From contig JADJKO010000004.1 of the NCBI GenBank assembly GCA_016705955.1, forward strand, positions 1-64,000: a DNA stretch of 64,000 nt. The letters run 5' to 3'. This document shows, piece after piece, positions 34,631-42,988 of this stretch. How positions within the stretch are numbered: the first letter of the stretch is position 1; each line of letters starts with the position of its first letter. The notes under the pieces were generated by a model that saw nothing but the letters and a program-made list of their open reading frames with translations, was not told the DNA's origin and made no database searches. This DNA comes from Flavobacteriales bacterium (GTDB lineage: Bacteria > Bacteroidota > Bacteroidia > Flavobacteriales_F > PHOS-HE28). The position numbers and the translations under genes were made by a program.

Positions 34631-35410
34631 ATGAAGTCATTCCTACTCGCTCCGCTCCTGCTTCTCTCCGCGCTCGCACATGCGCAACTCTTCAATGGCA
34701 GTTTCGAACAAGCAGGCTCACCCAGCTTGGCAGGTTGGGAATGGACCTGCGAGGATCCGGGGATTGTGAACGAAGGTGCCCCGAACAGCGGTGAATGGAG
34801 CGTGACGAAACAGCCGGGCAATGCAAAGGGCTGCTTCCCGAATTTTCTTTTCCAGCGCTTAAGTGACGTCCAACCAGGGCAGATGCGCACGCTCACCGGT
34901 TGGGTGCGGTGCTTGAGCACGTTCAATTGCCCGGGTGCGCACATCGGGTTCGGTCGCATACAGAATGGAACGGTCGCGACAGAGGAAACAGTGTTCTCCG
35001 TGGCGTCGGATTGGACCTTTCTCACGATCACGGATACCATCGAATTCTCCGCGGGTGATACTGCACTGGTGGTGCTCAACGGCGGCTTCGTGGGCGGCCC
35101 AGTCTTCCCTCCTGCGGCGAATTTCGATGGCATCGAGCTACTCGCACCCCAAGGGGTCAGTAGCGTACCAGGTACACCGATCAGCCAGCGATGGGATGCC
35201 CTCTCACGCACGCTCTACCTCGGTTCCGCCACGCCATTCCAGGGAAGTGTGATGCTTTTCGATGCCACGGGTCGGATCCTCCCGGCGATCGTGCGGCGCG
35301 TTTCACCCACTAACCTGCAGATCGATGCGGGTGCGACGACCAGTGGAATCTACTTCGTGCACGTGGTGAACGCGGAGGGTGAACGTGCCGTCCGATTCGT
35401 GGTGCCGTGA
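34631..35410 (+). CDS. secreted protein with T9SS type A sorting tail
   Basis: A 259-residue protein. MKSFLLAPLLLLSALAHAQ is a signal peptide. The middle (FNGSFEQAG...GWEWTCEDPG...) resembles galactose-binding/jelly-roll-like modules of Bacteroidota surface proteins. The last ~75 residues, with a VMLFDATGRIL turn and a TTSGIYFVHVV segment, are a T9SS type A tail. ATG 34610 lies upstream in frame but the signal peptide fits the ATG at 34631. The domain type is weakly supported; export through T9SS is well supported. Confidence 0.8.
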   Translation: MKSFLLAPLLLLSALAHAQLFNGSFEQAGSPSLAGWEWTCEDPGIVNEGAPNSGEWSVTKQPGNAKGCFPNFLFQRLSDVQPGQMRTLTGWVRCLSTFNCPGAHIGFGRIQNGTVATEETVFSVASDWTFLTITDTIEFSAGDTALVVLNGGFVGGPVFPPAANFDGIELLAPQGVSSVPGTPISQRWDALSRTLYLGSATPFQGSVMLFDATGRILPAIVRRVSPTNLQIDAGATTSGIYFVHVVNAEGERAVRFVVP

Positions 35411-35415
35411 TCGGT

Positions 35416-36903
35416 TCACAAGGCCACCGTCCGCACGAACTCAAGTGCCGCTTCCATCGGCTCGTGCATCACCACATCGTCCTTGATAAAGGGCACACGT
35501 TTACGGAACGCAGCAACGAATCCTTCGATCGCCTTTGAACTCTTCGTCGGTCGGCGGAATTCGAGTGCCTGAGTAGCAGTGAACAGTTCGATCGCGAGAA
35601 TGCGTTCCACATCGTGCACCACCGCCCAGGTCTTGATCGCAGCGGCGGCGCCCATGCTTACGTGATCCTCCTGCCCATTGCTGCTGTCGATGGTGTCCAC
35701 ACTGTTGGGCATGCACCGTTGTTTGTTGGCGCTCACCAAAGAGGCCGACGTGTACTGCGGGATCATGAAGCCGCTGTTCAGTCCCGACTTCGCGACGAGG
35801 AAGGGCGGTAGTCCGCGCTGGCCACCGATCAACTTGTACGTGCGGCGTTCGCTGATGCTGCCGAACTCGGCCACGGCGATGGCGAGGAAGTCCAACGAAA
35901 GCGCAAGTGGTTGTCCATGGAAATTCCCTGCGCTGATCACGCGATCCTCGTCTTCGAACACCGTGGGGTTGTCCGTAACGGATTCCAGTTCGCGTTGCAC
36001 CACACTGGCCACATGCGCGATCGCATCACGGGACGCACCATGCACCTGCGGAATACAGCGGAAGGAATACGGGTCCTGCACATGGAGTTTCTCGATCCGC
36101 ATGAGCGCGCTGCCTTGCAGCAGATCGCGGATGTGCGATGCCACCATGGCCTGGCCCGGATGCGGCCGCACGGCATGCACCGACGGGTGGAAAGGTTCGA
36201 TGCGACCATCGTACGCATCAAGCGACACGGCCGCGATGATGTCCGCGAGGTGTGCAAGACGCATTGCGCGTAACGTGAGAAGTGATGCATATGCGTTCAT
36301 GAACTGCGTGCCGTTCAGCAGCGCAAGTCCTTCCTTCGGTCCGAGTTCAAGCGGTTCCCAACCGAGCTTCTTCAAGGCTTGCGCGGAGGGCATCCGCTTT
36401 CCAGCGAGCACCACTTCACCCAAGCCGAGCAAGGGCAAGCTGAGGTGTGCGAGCGGTGCGAGATCACCACTGGCGCCGAGCGAGCCGCGCTCGTACACCA
36501 CCGGCAGCATGTCCGCATTGTACATGTCGATCAAGCGTTGCACAAGGGTGAGTGCCACCGCACTGTGCCCGAACGCCATGTTCTGCACCTTCAGCACGAG
36601 CATCGCACGGACGATCTCCGCCGGCACCGGATCACCGCTACCACACGCGTGGCTCATGACGAGGTTCCTCTGCAATTGGGCGAGGTCGCGCTTCGCGATG
36701 GAACGATCGTGCAAGGCACCGAAGCCAGTGTTCACTCCATAGATCGGTGTGTCGCTCTCCTTCAATCGCTTCAAGAGGTAGGCATGGCTGCGCTTCACGG
36801 CAGCGACCGCATCCTTTCCCAAGGTGATGGGCTTGCGCTCCCGCACGATGGTCTCCAGATCCTCCAGCGATAGGCCGATGGTATTGATCGTGTACGGCTT
36901 CAT
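35416..36903 (-). CDS. hutH: histidine ammonia-lyase
   Basis: A 495-residue enzyme of normal HAL length. The MIO cofactor-forming triad Ala144-Ser145-Gly146 is seen in GSLGASGDLAPLAH; NTGFG near residue 58 and QYTSASL/ANKQR further on are also family signatures. It converts histidine to trans-urocanate, the first step of histidine use. Its ATG overlaps the hisS stop by 4 nt (ATGA), so it is translationally coupled to histidyl-tRNA synthetase. No hutU, hutI or hutF lies in the window. Confidence 0.95.
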   Translation of the reverse strand: MKPYTINTIGLSLEDLETIVRERKPITLGKDAVAAVKRSHAYLLKRLKESDTPIYGVNTGFGALHDRSIAKRDLAQLQRNLVMSHACGSGDPVPAEIVRAMLVLKVQNMAFGHSAVALTLVQRLIDMYNADMLPVVYERGSLGASGDLAPLAHLSLPLLGLGEVVLAGKRMPSAQALKKLGWEPLELGPKEGLALLNGTQFMNAYASLLTLRAMRLAHLADIIAAVSLDAYDGRIEPFHPSVHAVRPHPGQAMVASHIRDLLQGSALMRIEKLHVQDPYSFRCIPQVHGASRDAIAHVASVVQRELESVTDNPTVFEDEDRVISAGNFHGQPLALSLDFLAIAVAEFGSISERRTYKLIGGQRGLPPFLVAKSGLNSGFMIPQYTSASLVSANKQRCMPNSVDTIDSSNGQEDHVSMGAAAAIKTWAVVHDVERILAIELFTATQALEFRRPTKSSKAIEGFVAAFRKRVPFIKDDVVMHEPMEAALEFVRTVAL

Positions 36904-38339
36904 CCCTTCAGCTTGTTGATCAGTTCCTCGATGGTCATCAGGTCGCCCTTCTCGTTCGCACCCATCCTCTTCAGCGTCACCTTCCCTTCCTTCATCTCCG
37001 ACTCGCCGACGATCGCGACGTAGGGGATCCCTTTCTTCTCGGCATAGGTGAACTGCTTTGCGAGCTTCGATGGGTCGGGGTACACCTCGACCGAAAATCC
37101 CAATCGACGAAGCTTCATGGATAATCCAATACACCAGTTAGTAACGCTATTCCGAATAGGACCATCCTCATCCAAAGGAATTACGAACAACAGGTCACTA
37201 CTACCACCGACGTGACTAGAAAACTTGTTCAGCTCGAGCAGCACGTCATAAATGCGATCAGCCCCGAAGCTGATGCCCACACCACTCATGTTCTTGAGGC
37301 CGAAGATGCCAGTGAGATCGTCGTAACGGCCGCCGCCACATATGCTGCTCCGCAACGAGCCTTCAAGGGCCTTAACCTCAAAGATGGCACCCGTGTAGTA
37401 GTTCAGACCGCGAGCCAACGTTATATCATGGACCACTTGACTCTCTGTCAAATCGGGTCTTGCCCTCTTCACACCATCAATGATTGCAACGACGTTCAAG
37501 TCGCCAACGCTACCATATGCCAGACCTTTTTCCGCAAACTTTTTGTTCAGAGCCGTGGGTTTACCCCACACTATCTCTTCCGTGGGTTGCTGAACCTGTT
37601 TCAAGAAAGGAACCAATTCCTGAACAACGAATTCGCTAAAGCCAGCCTTTCTGTATTCCTCAGGCAATCCCTCGAAGTTGACCTTGTCCAGCTTATCGAG
37701 AATGGTGATGAATTCCATTGCCCTGTCCTCAACACCGAAGTACTGCGTAATCCCATGCAGGATCTTCCTTTCGTTTACTCGAATCTCCACGGCCAAGCCG
37801 AGCGCATCAAATACGTCCAGCATCAGTAGAACCAACTCAACTTCGTTGACCAAGCTCCTACTCCCGATCACATCTGCATCGCACTGGTAGAACTCGCGAT
37901 ATCTTCCCTTTTGCGGTCGATCCGCGCGCCACACCGGTTGGATCTGGTAGCGCTTGAATGGGAAAGCGATCTCGTTCTGATGTTGCACCACATAGCGCGC
38001 AAAGGGAACAGTGAGATCATATCGGAGCGCCTTCTCCGAGAGTTCCGCCGCCAACCTTCCGGACGGAACCGCATCACCAGCCTTGATCGCATTCTTCACA
38101 TTGTCGCTCACCCCATCCCATGCATTGCCGCTGTTCAGGATCTTGAAGATCAACCGATCACCTTCCTCCCCGTACTTACCCGTGAGCGTTTCCAGATTCT
38201 CCATCGCTGGTGTTTCCAGCGGTAGGTAGCCGTACTTCTGAAAAACCTTCTCGATGGTATTGAAGATGTACTTGCGGCGCAGCATCTCCTGCGGGGAGAA
38301 GTCGCGCGTGCCTTTGGGTATGCTCGGCTTGTTGGCCAT
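36900..38339 (-). CDS. hisS: histidyl-tRNA synthetase
   Basis: A 479-residue class II synthetase. Motif 2 region QIQPVWRADRPQKGRYREFYQ, the His-specific GLNYYTGAIFEV, and SICGGGRYDDLTGIFG are all present, with a C-terminal anticodon-binding domain. It charges tRNA-His. ATG 38339 gives MANKPSIPKGTRDF, the usual start. Bases ~37110-37900 are clearly poorer in G+C (45% or so in sampled lines against about 60% outside) and use AT-ended codons, although the frame is intact; this looks like a replaced segment within the gene. Confidence 0.96.
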   Translation of the reverse strand: MANKPSIPKGTRDFSPQEMLRRKYIFNTIEKVFQKYGYLPLETPAMENLETLTGKYGEEGDRLIFKILNSGNAWDGVSDNVKNAIKAGDAVPSGRLAAELSEKALRYDLTVPFARYVVQHQNEIAFPFKRYQIQPVWRADRPQKGRYREFYQCDADVIGSRSLVNEVELVLLMLDVFDALGLAVEIRVNERKILHGITQYFGVEDRAMEFITILDKLDKVNFEGLPEEYRKAGFSEFVVQELVPFLKQVQQPTEEIVWGKPTALNKKFAEKGLAYGSVGDLNVVAIIDGVKRARPDLTESQVVHDITLARGLNYYTGAIFEVKALEGSLRSSICGGGRYDDLTGIFGLKNMSGVGISFGADRIYDVLLELNKFSSHVGGSSDLLFVIPLDEDGPIRNSVTNWCIGLSMKLRRLGFSVEVYPDPSKLAKQFTYAEKKGIPYVAIVGESEMKEGKVTLKRMGANEKGDLMTIEELINKLKG

Positions 38340-38345
38340 GGGCGG

Positions 38346-38353
38346 CGAAAGTA
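38346..38353 (-). promoter_or_regulatory. putative -7 box of hisS
   Basis: On the minus strand TACTTTCG lies 6 nt before the hisS ATG, so transcription should start almost at the codon. The same octamer precedes the genes at 13897 and 39963. Confidence 0.45.
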
Positions 38354-38406
38354 GCGGTGCGCGCCCGAGCGAATGCCGGACCACTGGAACCTGAATGCCT
38401 ACCCGA

Positions 38407-39147
38407 TCACTTCAACCGCACGTAGTCGTGCTTGTTCCCGGAGCTCATCTCCCGCGTCTCCACCGCGACATACGGTAACGCGCGCATCAGATCGGAAAGT
38501 CGCTTGTAGCCGTAGTTCCGCGCATCGAACTCGGGCTGCTTCTTCAGCAGGCCGGTGCCGAGTCCGCCCAATGCGATCCAGCCGGAATCATCGGTCATGT
38601 CCTGGATCGTGGTGGTGACCAGGCGACGCAATTCCTCATCAGGCCCTTGTACGGGTGGCGTGTGCTGCACTTTCCCGCTGGTCCTTCCGGACGCAGGTGG
38701 CGGCGGTGCGAGCACTTCCACGAACACGAATTTGTCGCACGCGTTGCGGAATGAGGTCGGCGTTTTCTTCTCGCCGATGCCGTAGACCTTCTTCCGCCCT
38801 TCGCGCAAGCGGGTGCTCAACTTGGTGAAGTCGCTGTCGCTGGAGACGATCACGAAACCGTCCACGTTACCCCCGTGCAACAGATCCATGGCATCGATGA
38901 TGAGCGCGGAGTCCGTGCTGTTCTTGCCCGTGGTGTACGCGAACTGTTGCACCGGGATGATGGCGTGTTCGTTCAGCACATCCTTCCATCCCTTCAGGTG
39001 TGGACTGGACCAATCGCCGTAGATCCGCTTGTAGATCGGGATGCCGTAGTTGGAGATCTCCTCCATGACCTGCTTGATCGGTTTGGGCGACGCGTTGTCG
39101 GCATCGATCAATACCGCGAGCAATAATTCCTTGTTGGGTTCCGCCAT
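38407..39147 (-). CDS. NYN-domain protein with OST-HTH/LOTUS-like C-terminus
   Basis: A 246-residue protein. The NYN (LabA/DUF88) nuclease-like fold covers ~1-150, with the acidic residues LIDADNAS, DSALIIDAMD and VIVSSDSDFT in the expected positions. The C-terminal ~75 residues (GWIALGGLGTGLLKKQP...) fit an OST-HTH/LOTUS RNA-binding domain. Such proteins are thought to cleave or bind RNA. The ATG at 39147 begins just before the fold. Confidence 0.85.
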   Translation of the reverse strand: MAEPNKELLLAVLIDADNASPKPIKQVMEEISNYGIPIYKRIYGDWSSPHLKGWKDVLNEHAIIPVQQFAYTTGKNSTDSALIIDAMDLLHGGNVDGFVIVSSDSDFTKLSTRLREGRKKVYGIGEKKTPTSFRNACDKFVFVEVLAPPPPASGRTSGKVQHTPPVQGPDEELRRLVTTTIQDMTDDSGWIALGGLGTGLLKKQPEFDARNYGYKRLSDLMRALPYVAVETREMSSGNKHDYVRLK

Positions 39148-39237
39148 GTGAACTGGTGTGTACTTCGTGCCTACAAACGTAGGCCGTGGTGAAGGGATGG
39201 ACGTTGCACCGCTATCGGATGCGCTTCGCGGAACGGT

Positions 39238-39963
39238 TCAATGCTTGGGATCCGCTCGTTGCGGCGGGCACTCCTTCCGGAGTGTGGTCTCCACATCGAT
39301 ACCCGCGCCAGCACCGGCCGCCGCCCGATACCGCTTGAACCAGGTCCATGCGGCGGCGCAGTCATGCAGCTTGACGTTGCATACCACTAGGCGTTGGAGT
39401 GCATCCTGGTCTTCTGGCGCATATCGCACTGCGCGCATCAACATGTTCTTCGCTTTCTCCGCAAGCGCGTTCGCCGCTACAGGATCCTTGCTTCGCATGA
39501 CATACTCCTCCGCGAGATAGGCCGTCGCTTCCGCCGTGAGCAACGCCACATGTGTGCTGTCCATGGACAAGCCGCCACGGAACATGGTGTGCGCCATCAC
39601 CGGTTTGTCCAATTCCATGAAGAAGGTGCCGTACGCGAGGTAGATGTCCGTGTTGGTGGAATCCAGGAGGAAGGCTTGGTTGAAGCGGTACATAGCGCTG
39701 ACGTGGTCACCGCTCCGCAGGTAGTTGTAGCCAAGACCCAACAGATGCGCACTTGCCGCGCGCGGTGTGCTGTCGTTCGAGAGGACCTGCTGCACAAAGG
39801 CGGCATCACTTTCCAATTGGCCAGCGGACTTCGGTACATCACCATAGCGCGGTCGTAAACGGATATCCACCAAGGCGCGTTGGTGCCATTCCTCGAAGGT
39901 GAGGTGCTGCGCGAACGTGCTCGATGCGCAAAGCGCGAGAAGAACGATGAAAGTGATCCGCAT
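39238..39963 (-). CDS. secreted TPR-like protein, paralog of 41245-41952
   Basis: A 241-residue protein with signal peptide MRITFIVLLALCASSTFAQ. Helical repeats (~60-200), such as DHVSAMYRFNQAFLLDST and LAYGTFFMELDKPVMAHTMF, are TPR-like. It is clearly related to the protein at 41245-41952 along its whole length (FEEW/FDEWYER near the start, DHVxSMxRFN, C-terminal NCPKAW/DCAAAW). The two genes point away from each other around a T9SS-type protein, suggesting a duplicated surface unit. Function unknown. Confidence 0.78.
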   Translation of the reverse strand: MRITFIVLLALCASSTFAQHLTFEEWHQRALVDIRLRPRYGDVPKSAGQLESDAAFVQQVLSNDSTPRAASAHLLGLGYNYLRSGDHVSAMYRFNQAFLLDSTNTDIYLAYGTFFMELDKPVMAHTMFRGGLSMDSTHVALLTAEATAYLAEEYVMRSKDPVAANALAEKAKNMLMRAVRYAPEDQDALQRLVVCNVKLHDCAAAWTWFKRYRAAAGAGAGIDVETTLRKECPPQRADPKH

Positions 39964-39976
39964 GAAAAAGCGCTGA

Positions 39977-39984
39977 CGAAAGTA
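39977..39984 (-). promoter_or_regulatory. putative -7 box of the TPR gene
   Basis: On the minus strand TACTTTCG lies 13 nt before the ATG at 39963, and the 17-mer repeat at 39992-40008 sits directly upstream of it. Bases are identical to the hisS and M42 boxes. Confidence 0.45.
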
Positions 39985-39991
39985 GGGCCGC

Positions 39992-40008
39992 GTTCGGGCG
40001 TGTATATC
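39992..40008. repeat. 17-mer shared with 32901-32917
   Basis: Same gttcgggcgtgtatatc as before tonB. Here it lies between two divergent genes and 7 nt upstream of the minus-strand -7 box. Confidence 0.45.
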
Positions 40009-40180
40009 CAACGCGAATTCTCGCGCGCCGAAATTCTTCTACCGTGGTGCGATGCCCGTAACGTTGTGCCGAGCGAAGGTCCGCCCTACGGCGGATCCAG
40101 TTCTGGTCGGCGGACCGCCTAGGCACAGCCAAGGCGGTTCCGCTGTTTTCAGTAGGTTCACAGTCGCGAACTCCCACCCC

Positions 40181-41173
40181 ATGAAACACCTCTCCACTCT
40201 CATTCTCTCCTCACTCACCCTCGGCGCCTCGGCCCAGCTCACCATTACGGACAGCCTCAGCGTGGGCAGCTTGGCGCAGTTGCTCGAAGGCCTCAACGTG
40301 AGCATTGCAAATGTGGAAGTGAACTGCGCCGGCAGTGCGATGGGTCATTTCTCGGGAAGTTCCGAACTCGCCATTACGGAGGGGCTGTTGCTCACCACCG
40401 GCGGCGCGGATCTCGTAGCCGGACCGGTCGGCGATTTCGCATCGGGTTACTCGGGTACACCGGGGGATCCGGATCTTAACCTTTTGGTTGGCGTGGTGAC
40501 CAATGACGCCTGCGTTCTCGAGTTCGACTGCGTCCCCTTGGGTGACACTCTGCTCTTCAACTTCAGCTTCGGCAGTGAGGAGTATCCGGAGTTCGTCAAT
40601 TCGGGCTTCAACGATGTGTTCGCGATCTACCTCAGCGGTCCGGGCTTTCCGATGCCGACCAACGTGGCCGCGCTTCCGGATGGCACGCCGGTAGCGATCG
40701 ACAACGTGAACGCGGGGATCAACAACAGCTATTTCCACGACAACCAAGCGGGCAACGGGACCATGGTGACCTACGACGGCTTCACCACCAACCTCACCGC
40801 CTTCGCCGTGGTCTCACCGGAGGAGACCTATCACTTCAAGGTGGCGATCGCGGATGTGGCCGACGCGGCCTTCGACAGCGGCGTCTTCCTCGAGGCCTTC
40901 AGTTTCCGCAGTGTGATGCTGACCACCGGGATCGCCGCCAACAACTCTCCGATCCGTCTGGTCCGCCAAGGCGATCAGCTCATCGCCACACTTCCCGCGG
41001 TTGCATCGAAAGGCGAGTTGGCGATCCTGGATGCGGCCGGACGTATCGTGCAACGCACCCGTATCAGCAGCGACCGCACTGTGATCGACCTGGCTTCATT
41101 GACCAACGGCCTGTACATCCTACAGGCGCTCGGTGCGGACGGCATCGCCCCGGTCCGCTTCGTGAAGGATTGA
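40181..41173 (+). CDS. choice-of-anchor L domain protein, T9SS secreted
   Basis: A 330-residue protein with signal peptide MKHLSTLILSSLTLGASAQ. The middle is a choice-of-anchor L domain, with the typical LLLTTGGAD, LEFDCVPLGD, FNFSFGSEEYPEFV and NDVFAIYLSGPG. The last ~75 residues form a type A sorting tail (LAILDAAGRIVQ...NGLYILQALG...RFVKD). It should be displayed on the surface. It lies between the two TPR paralogs. Confidence 0.88.
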   Translation: MKHLSTLILSSLTLGASAQLTITDSLSVGSLAQLLEGLNVSIANVEVNCAGSAMGHFSGSSELAITEGLLLTTGGADLVAGPVGDFASGYSGTPGDPDLNLLVGVVTNDACVLEFDCVPLGDTLLFNFSFGSEEYPEFVNSGFNDVFAIYLSGPGFPMPTNVAALPDGTPVAIDNVNAGINNSYFHDNQAGNGTMVTYDGFTTNLTAFAVVSPEETYHFKVAIADVADAAFDSGVFLEAFSFRSVMLTTGIAANNSPIRLVRQGDQLIATLPAVASKGELAILDAAGRIVQRTRISSDRTVIDLASLTNGLYILQALGADGIAPVRFVKD

Positions 41174-41244
41174 ATGCGTTCCGGATCGGACCCTTTCCTC
41201 CCATGGCCCGATCATTGCCATCTTCGCGGACGATATTGAACCCC

Positions 41245-41952
41245 ATGCGTTTCCTCTACGCCCTCCTCTTTCTTCTTCCCTCCCTGCCCGGTGCCGCACA
41301 ACTCCTCTCCTTCGATGAGTGGTACGAGCGATCGATCAACGACATCTACCTGAAGCCGCGCTTCGGGGATCGTGGACCCGCCGAGGTGAACAACACGATC
41401 GACCAGGATGTCTTCGTGGCGATCATGAACAACCGGAACCGGCAGCGCGCCGTGAGCGACAGCTTGGTGAAGCTCGGTATGGAGCGCTTGAGGAAGAACG
41501 ACCACGTCGCATCGATGCACCGCTTCAACGAAGCGTGGTTCGCCATGCCGATCAACCCGGAAGTGCATCGCGCCTTCGGCGCCTATTTCCGCAGTATGAA
41601 GCGCCCGTTGGAAGCACACGACCACTACCAGAAAGGCATTGCCTTGGACAGCACCAACGCACCCTTGATGGTGGAAGAAGCCGATGTGTACATGGAGCAA
41701 CGCTACCACATGCAACAGGAAGGGCGCGACAAAAAGGCCGAGGAATTCCTGCAGAACGCGTTGGCGCTCTACCAGCGCGCGTACCGCCGCATGGGCAACG
41801 ATCCGGAACTCACCTACAGCCTCTTCGAGTGCCACGTCCTCAACCTCAACTGCCCCAAGGCGTGGGAATTCCACGATAAGGTGGTGGCGATGAACGCCCG
41901 CACCGTGGAGGACATGTACCTGAACCGCTTGAAGGCGTATTGCGTGCGGTGA
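41245..41952 (+). CDS. secreted TPR-like protein, paralog of 39238-39963
   Basis: A 235-residue protein with signal peptide MRFLYALLFLLPSLPGAAQ, followed by SFDEWYERSINDIYLKPRFG. TPR-like helices fill the rest (DHVASMHRFNEAWF, LEAHDHYQKGIALDSTN). It starts 71 nt after the choice-of-anchor L gene and may share its transcript; a perfect hairpin terminator follows. Its paralog lies on the opposite strand on the other side of the anchor-L gene. Confidence 0.8.
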   Translation: MRFLYALLFLLPSLPGAAQLLSFDEWYERSINDIYLKPRFGDRGPAEVNNTIDQDVFVAIMNNRNRQRAVSDSLVKLGMERLRKNDHVASMHRFNEAWFAMPINPEVHRAFGAYFRSMKRPLEAHDHYQKGIALDSTNAPLMVEEADVYMEQRYHMQQEGRDKKAEEFLQNALALYQRAYRRMGNDPELTYSLFECHVLNLNCPKAWEFHDKVVAMNARTVEDMYLNRLKAYCVR

Positions 41953-41964
41953 CGGACATTGTAC

Positions 41965-42002
41965 AACGCAGAAGCCCCCGACCTGTCGGGGGCTTCTGCG
42001 TT
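41965..42002. terminator. perfect hairpin terminator
   Basis: A 17-bp perfect stem (AACGCAGAAGCCCCCGA with its complement at 41986-42002) and a CCTG loop lie 12 nt after the TPR stop. It sits between this gene and a minus-strand small gene, so it may end transcripts from both sides. Confidence 0.85.
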
Positions 42003-42018
42003 CTGGTGAACACCGGGC

Positions 42019-42144
42019 CTAGGCCGCGGTCTTCTTCCGCTTGGATGCTGCGGTGGGCGTGCCGGCGTTGGCCGCCTTCTTCGCGGCGATCCGCTTGGTT
42101 GCTCGGCGCTTGCTCTTCTTGCGCGCTAGGGAACCCTGTGCCAT
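42019..42144 (-). CDS. small Lys/Arg/Ala-rich basic protein
   Basis: A 41-residue frame (MAQGSLARKKSKRRATKRIA..., ending SKRKKTAA) with about a third Lys or Arg and many Ala/Thr. This composition is like bacterial histone-H1-like tails or nucleic-acid-binding peptides. It ends next to the shared terminator at 41965-42002, which supports a real transcript. No family is recognised, and a frame this short could be chance. Confidence 0.45.
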   Translation of the reverse strand: MAQGSLARKKSKRRATKRIAAKKAANAGTPTAASKRKKTAA

Positions 42145-42295
42145 GTGTGGGGTTCGTTGGTTGCGGCCGCGAATGTAGGTGTCGGCTGCGCATGCGCCTA
42201 TCCATTGATCCTGTATGCCGTGCACGCGCCTGATCCTGTCCATGGGCCGGTGCATGTGCCGACGAATACACTCGAAGCGCAGTTGCCGTGAGCGA

Positions 42296-42934
42296 TCAGA
42301 CGAGCCCTTCGCGAAGCGCCAAACTCACCGCACTGGCCACCGAGCGCACCTGCAACTTGGAATAGATCCTGGTAACGTGGGAATTCACTGTGGCGTAGCT
42401 CAGCGAACAGCGTTCCGCGATCTTCTTGTAGGTGAGGCCGTCCACCAGCAGCCGCAGGATCTCCAGCTCGCGAACGCTGAGGTCGAAATCGCTGTCCTTG
42501 CCCGTGATGCGACCCTTCTTGTTGAAGAAGGAGAGCACCTTGCGCGCGATGGTGGGCGTCATCGGGGCGCCACCTTCCATCACTTCGTGGATGCCCTGCA
42601 GCACGCGCGTCGGCGTGCTCTGCTTCAGCAGATAGCCGTCCGCACCGGCAAGGATGGAAGCAAAGACCTTGTCGTCATCCTCGAAGACGGTCTGCATGAG
42701 TACCCGCACCTTGGGGAACTGCTTCTTGATCTGCTCCACGCCTTCGATGCCGTTCACATGCGGCATGTCGATGTCCATGAGAACCACGTCGGGTTCCACC
42801 TCGGCCATGTGACGCAGCACCTCGCGGCAGTCCTCGAAGGCACCCACGCATTCCATGTCCGGCGCCGTGCCGATCAGCAGGGAGAGGCCTTCGCGCCGGT
42901 CCCGGTTATCATCAAAGACAGCGACCTTCAGCAT
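42296..42934 (-). CDS. NarL/LuxR-type response regulator 1
   Basis: A 212-residue regulator. The receiver domain has the phospho-acceptor Asp54 in VLMDIDMPH, and the acidic pocket FDDN. The C-terminal LuxR-type HTH is at ~150-205 (LSVRELEILRLLVDGLTYKKIAE...ATVNSHVTRIYSKL). Its partner kinase lies directly upstream on the same strand. It is 75% or so similar by eye to the regulator at 53361-53999. Its own -7 box (42942-42949) and a dyad (42974-42985) lie upstream, suggesting autoregulation. Confidence 0.92.
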   Translation of the reverse strand: MLKVAVFDDNRDRREGLSLLIGTAPDMECVGAFEDCREVLRHMAEVEPDVVLMDIDMPHVNGIEGVEQIKKQFPKVRVLMQTVFEDDDKVFASILAGADGYLLKQSTPTRVLQGIHEVMEGGAPMTPTIARKVLSFFNKKGRITGKDSDFDLSVRELEILRLLVDGLTYKKIAERCSLSYATVNSHVTRIYSKLQVRSVASAVSLALREGLV

Positions 42935-42941
42935 GGGTGGT

Positions 42942-42949
42942 CAAAGCTA
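42942..42949 (-). promoter_or_regulatory. -7 box of response regulator 1
   Basis: On the minus strand TAGCTTTG matches TAnnTTTG perfectly and ends 7 nt before the ATG. The dyad at 42974-42985 lies 24 nt further upstream, where an activator would contact polymerase at -33. Confidence 0.55.
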
Positions 42950-42973
42950 CCAGTGGGTGGAGCGGAGCCGTTC

Positions 42974-42985
42974 ATTGGAACCAAT
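42974..42985. promoter_or_regulatory. ATTGG-AA-CCAAT dyad upstream of regulator 1
   Basis: A perfect 5-2-5 inverted repeat lies just after the kinase 1 stop codon. The surrounding TCATTGGAACCAATGGATC recurs in reverse complement at 46122-46140. Related dyads lie upstream of the other regulator and of two divergent secreted-protein genes. Size and symmetry fit a NarL-type dimer site. Confidence 0.55.
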
Positions 42986-42988
42986 GGA

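Noticed and set aside
40052..40180. Longer N-terminus for the choice-of-anchor L protein
   Set aside because: The upstream codons have no signal-like or domain sequence; the signal peptide begins at 40181.
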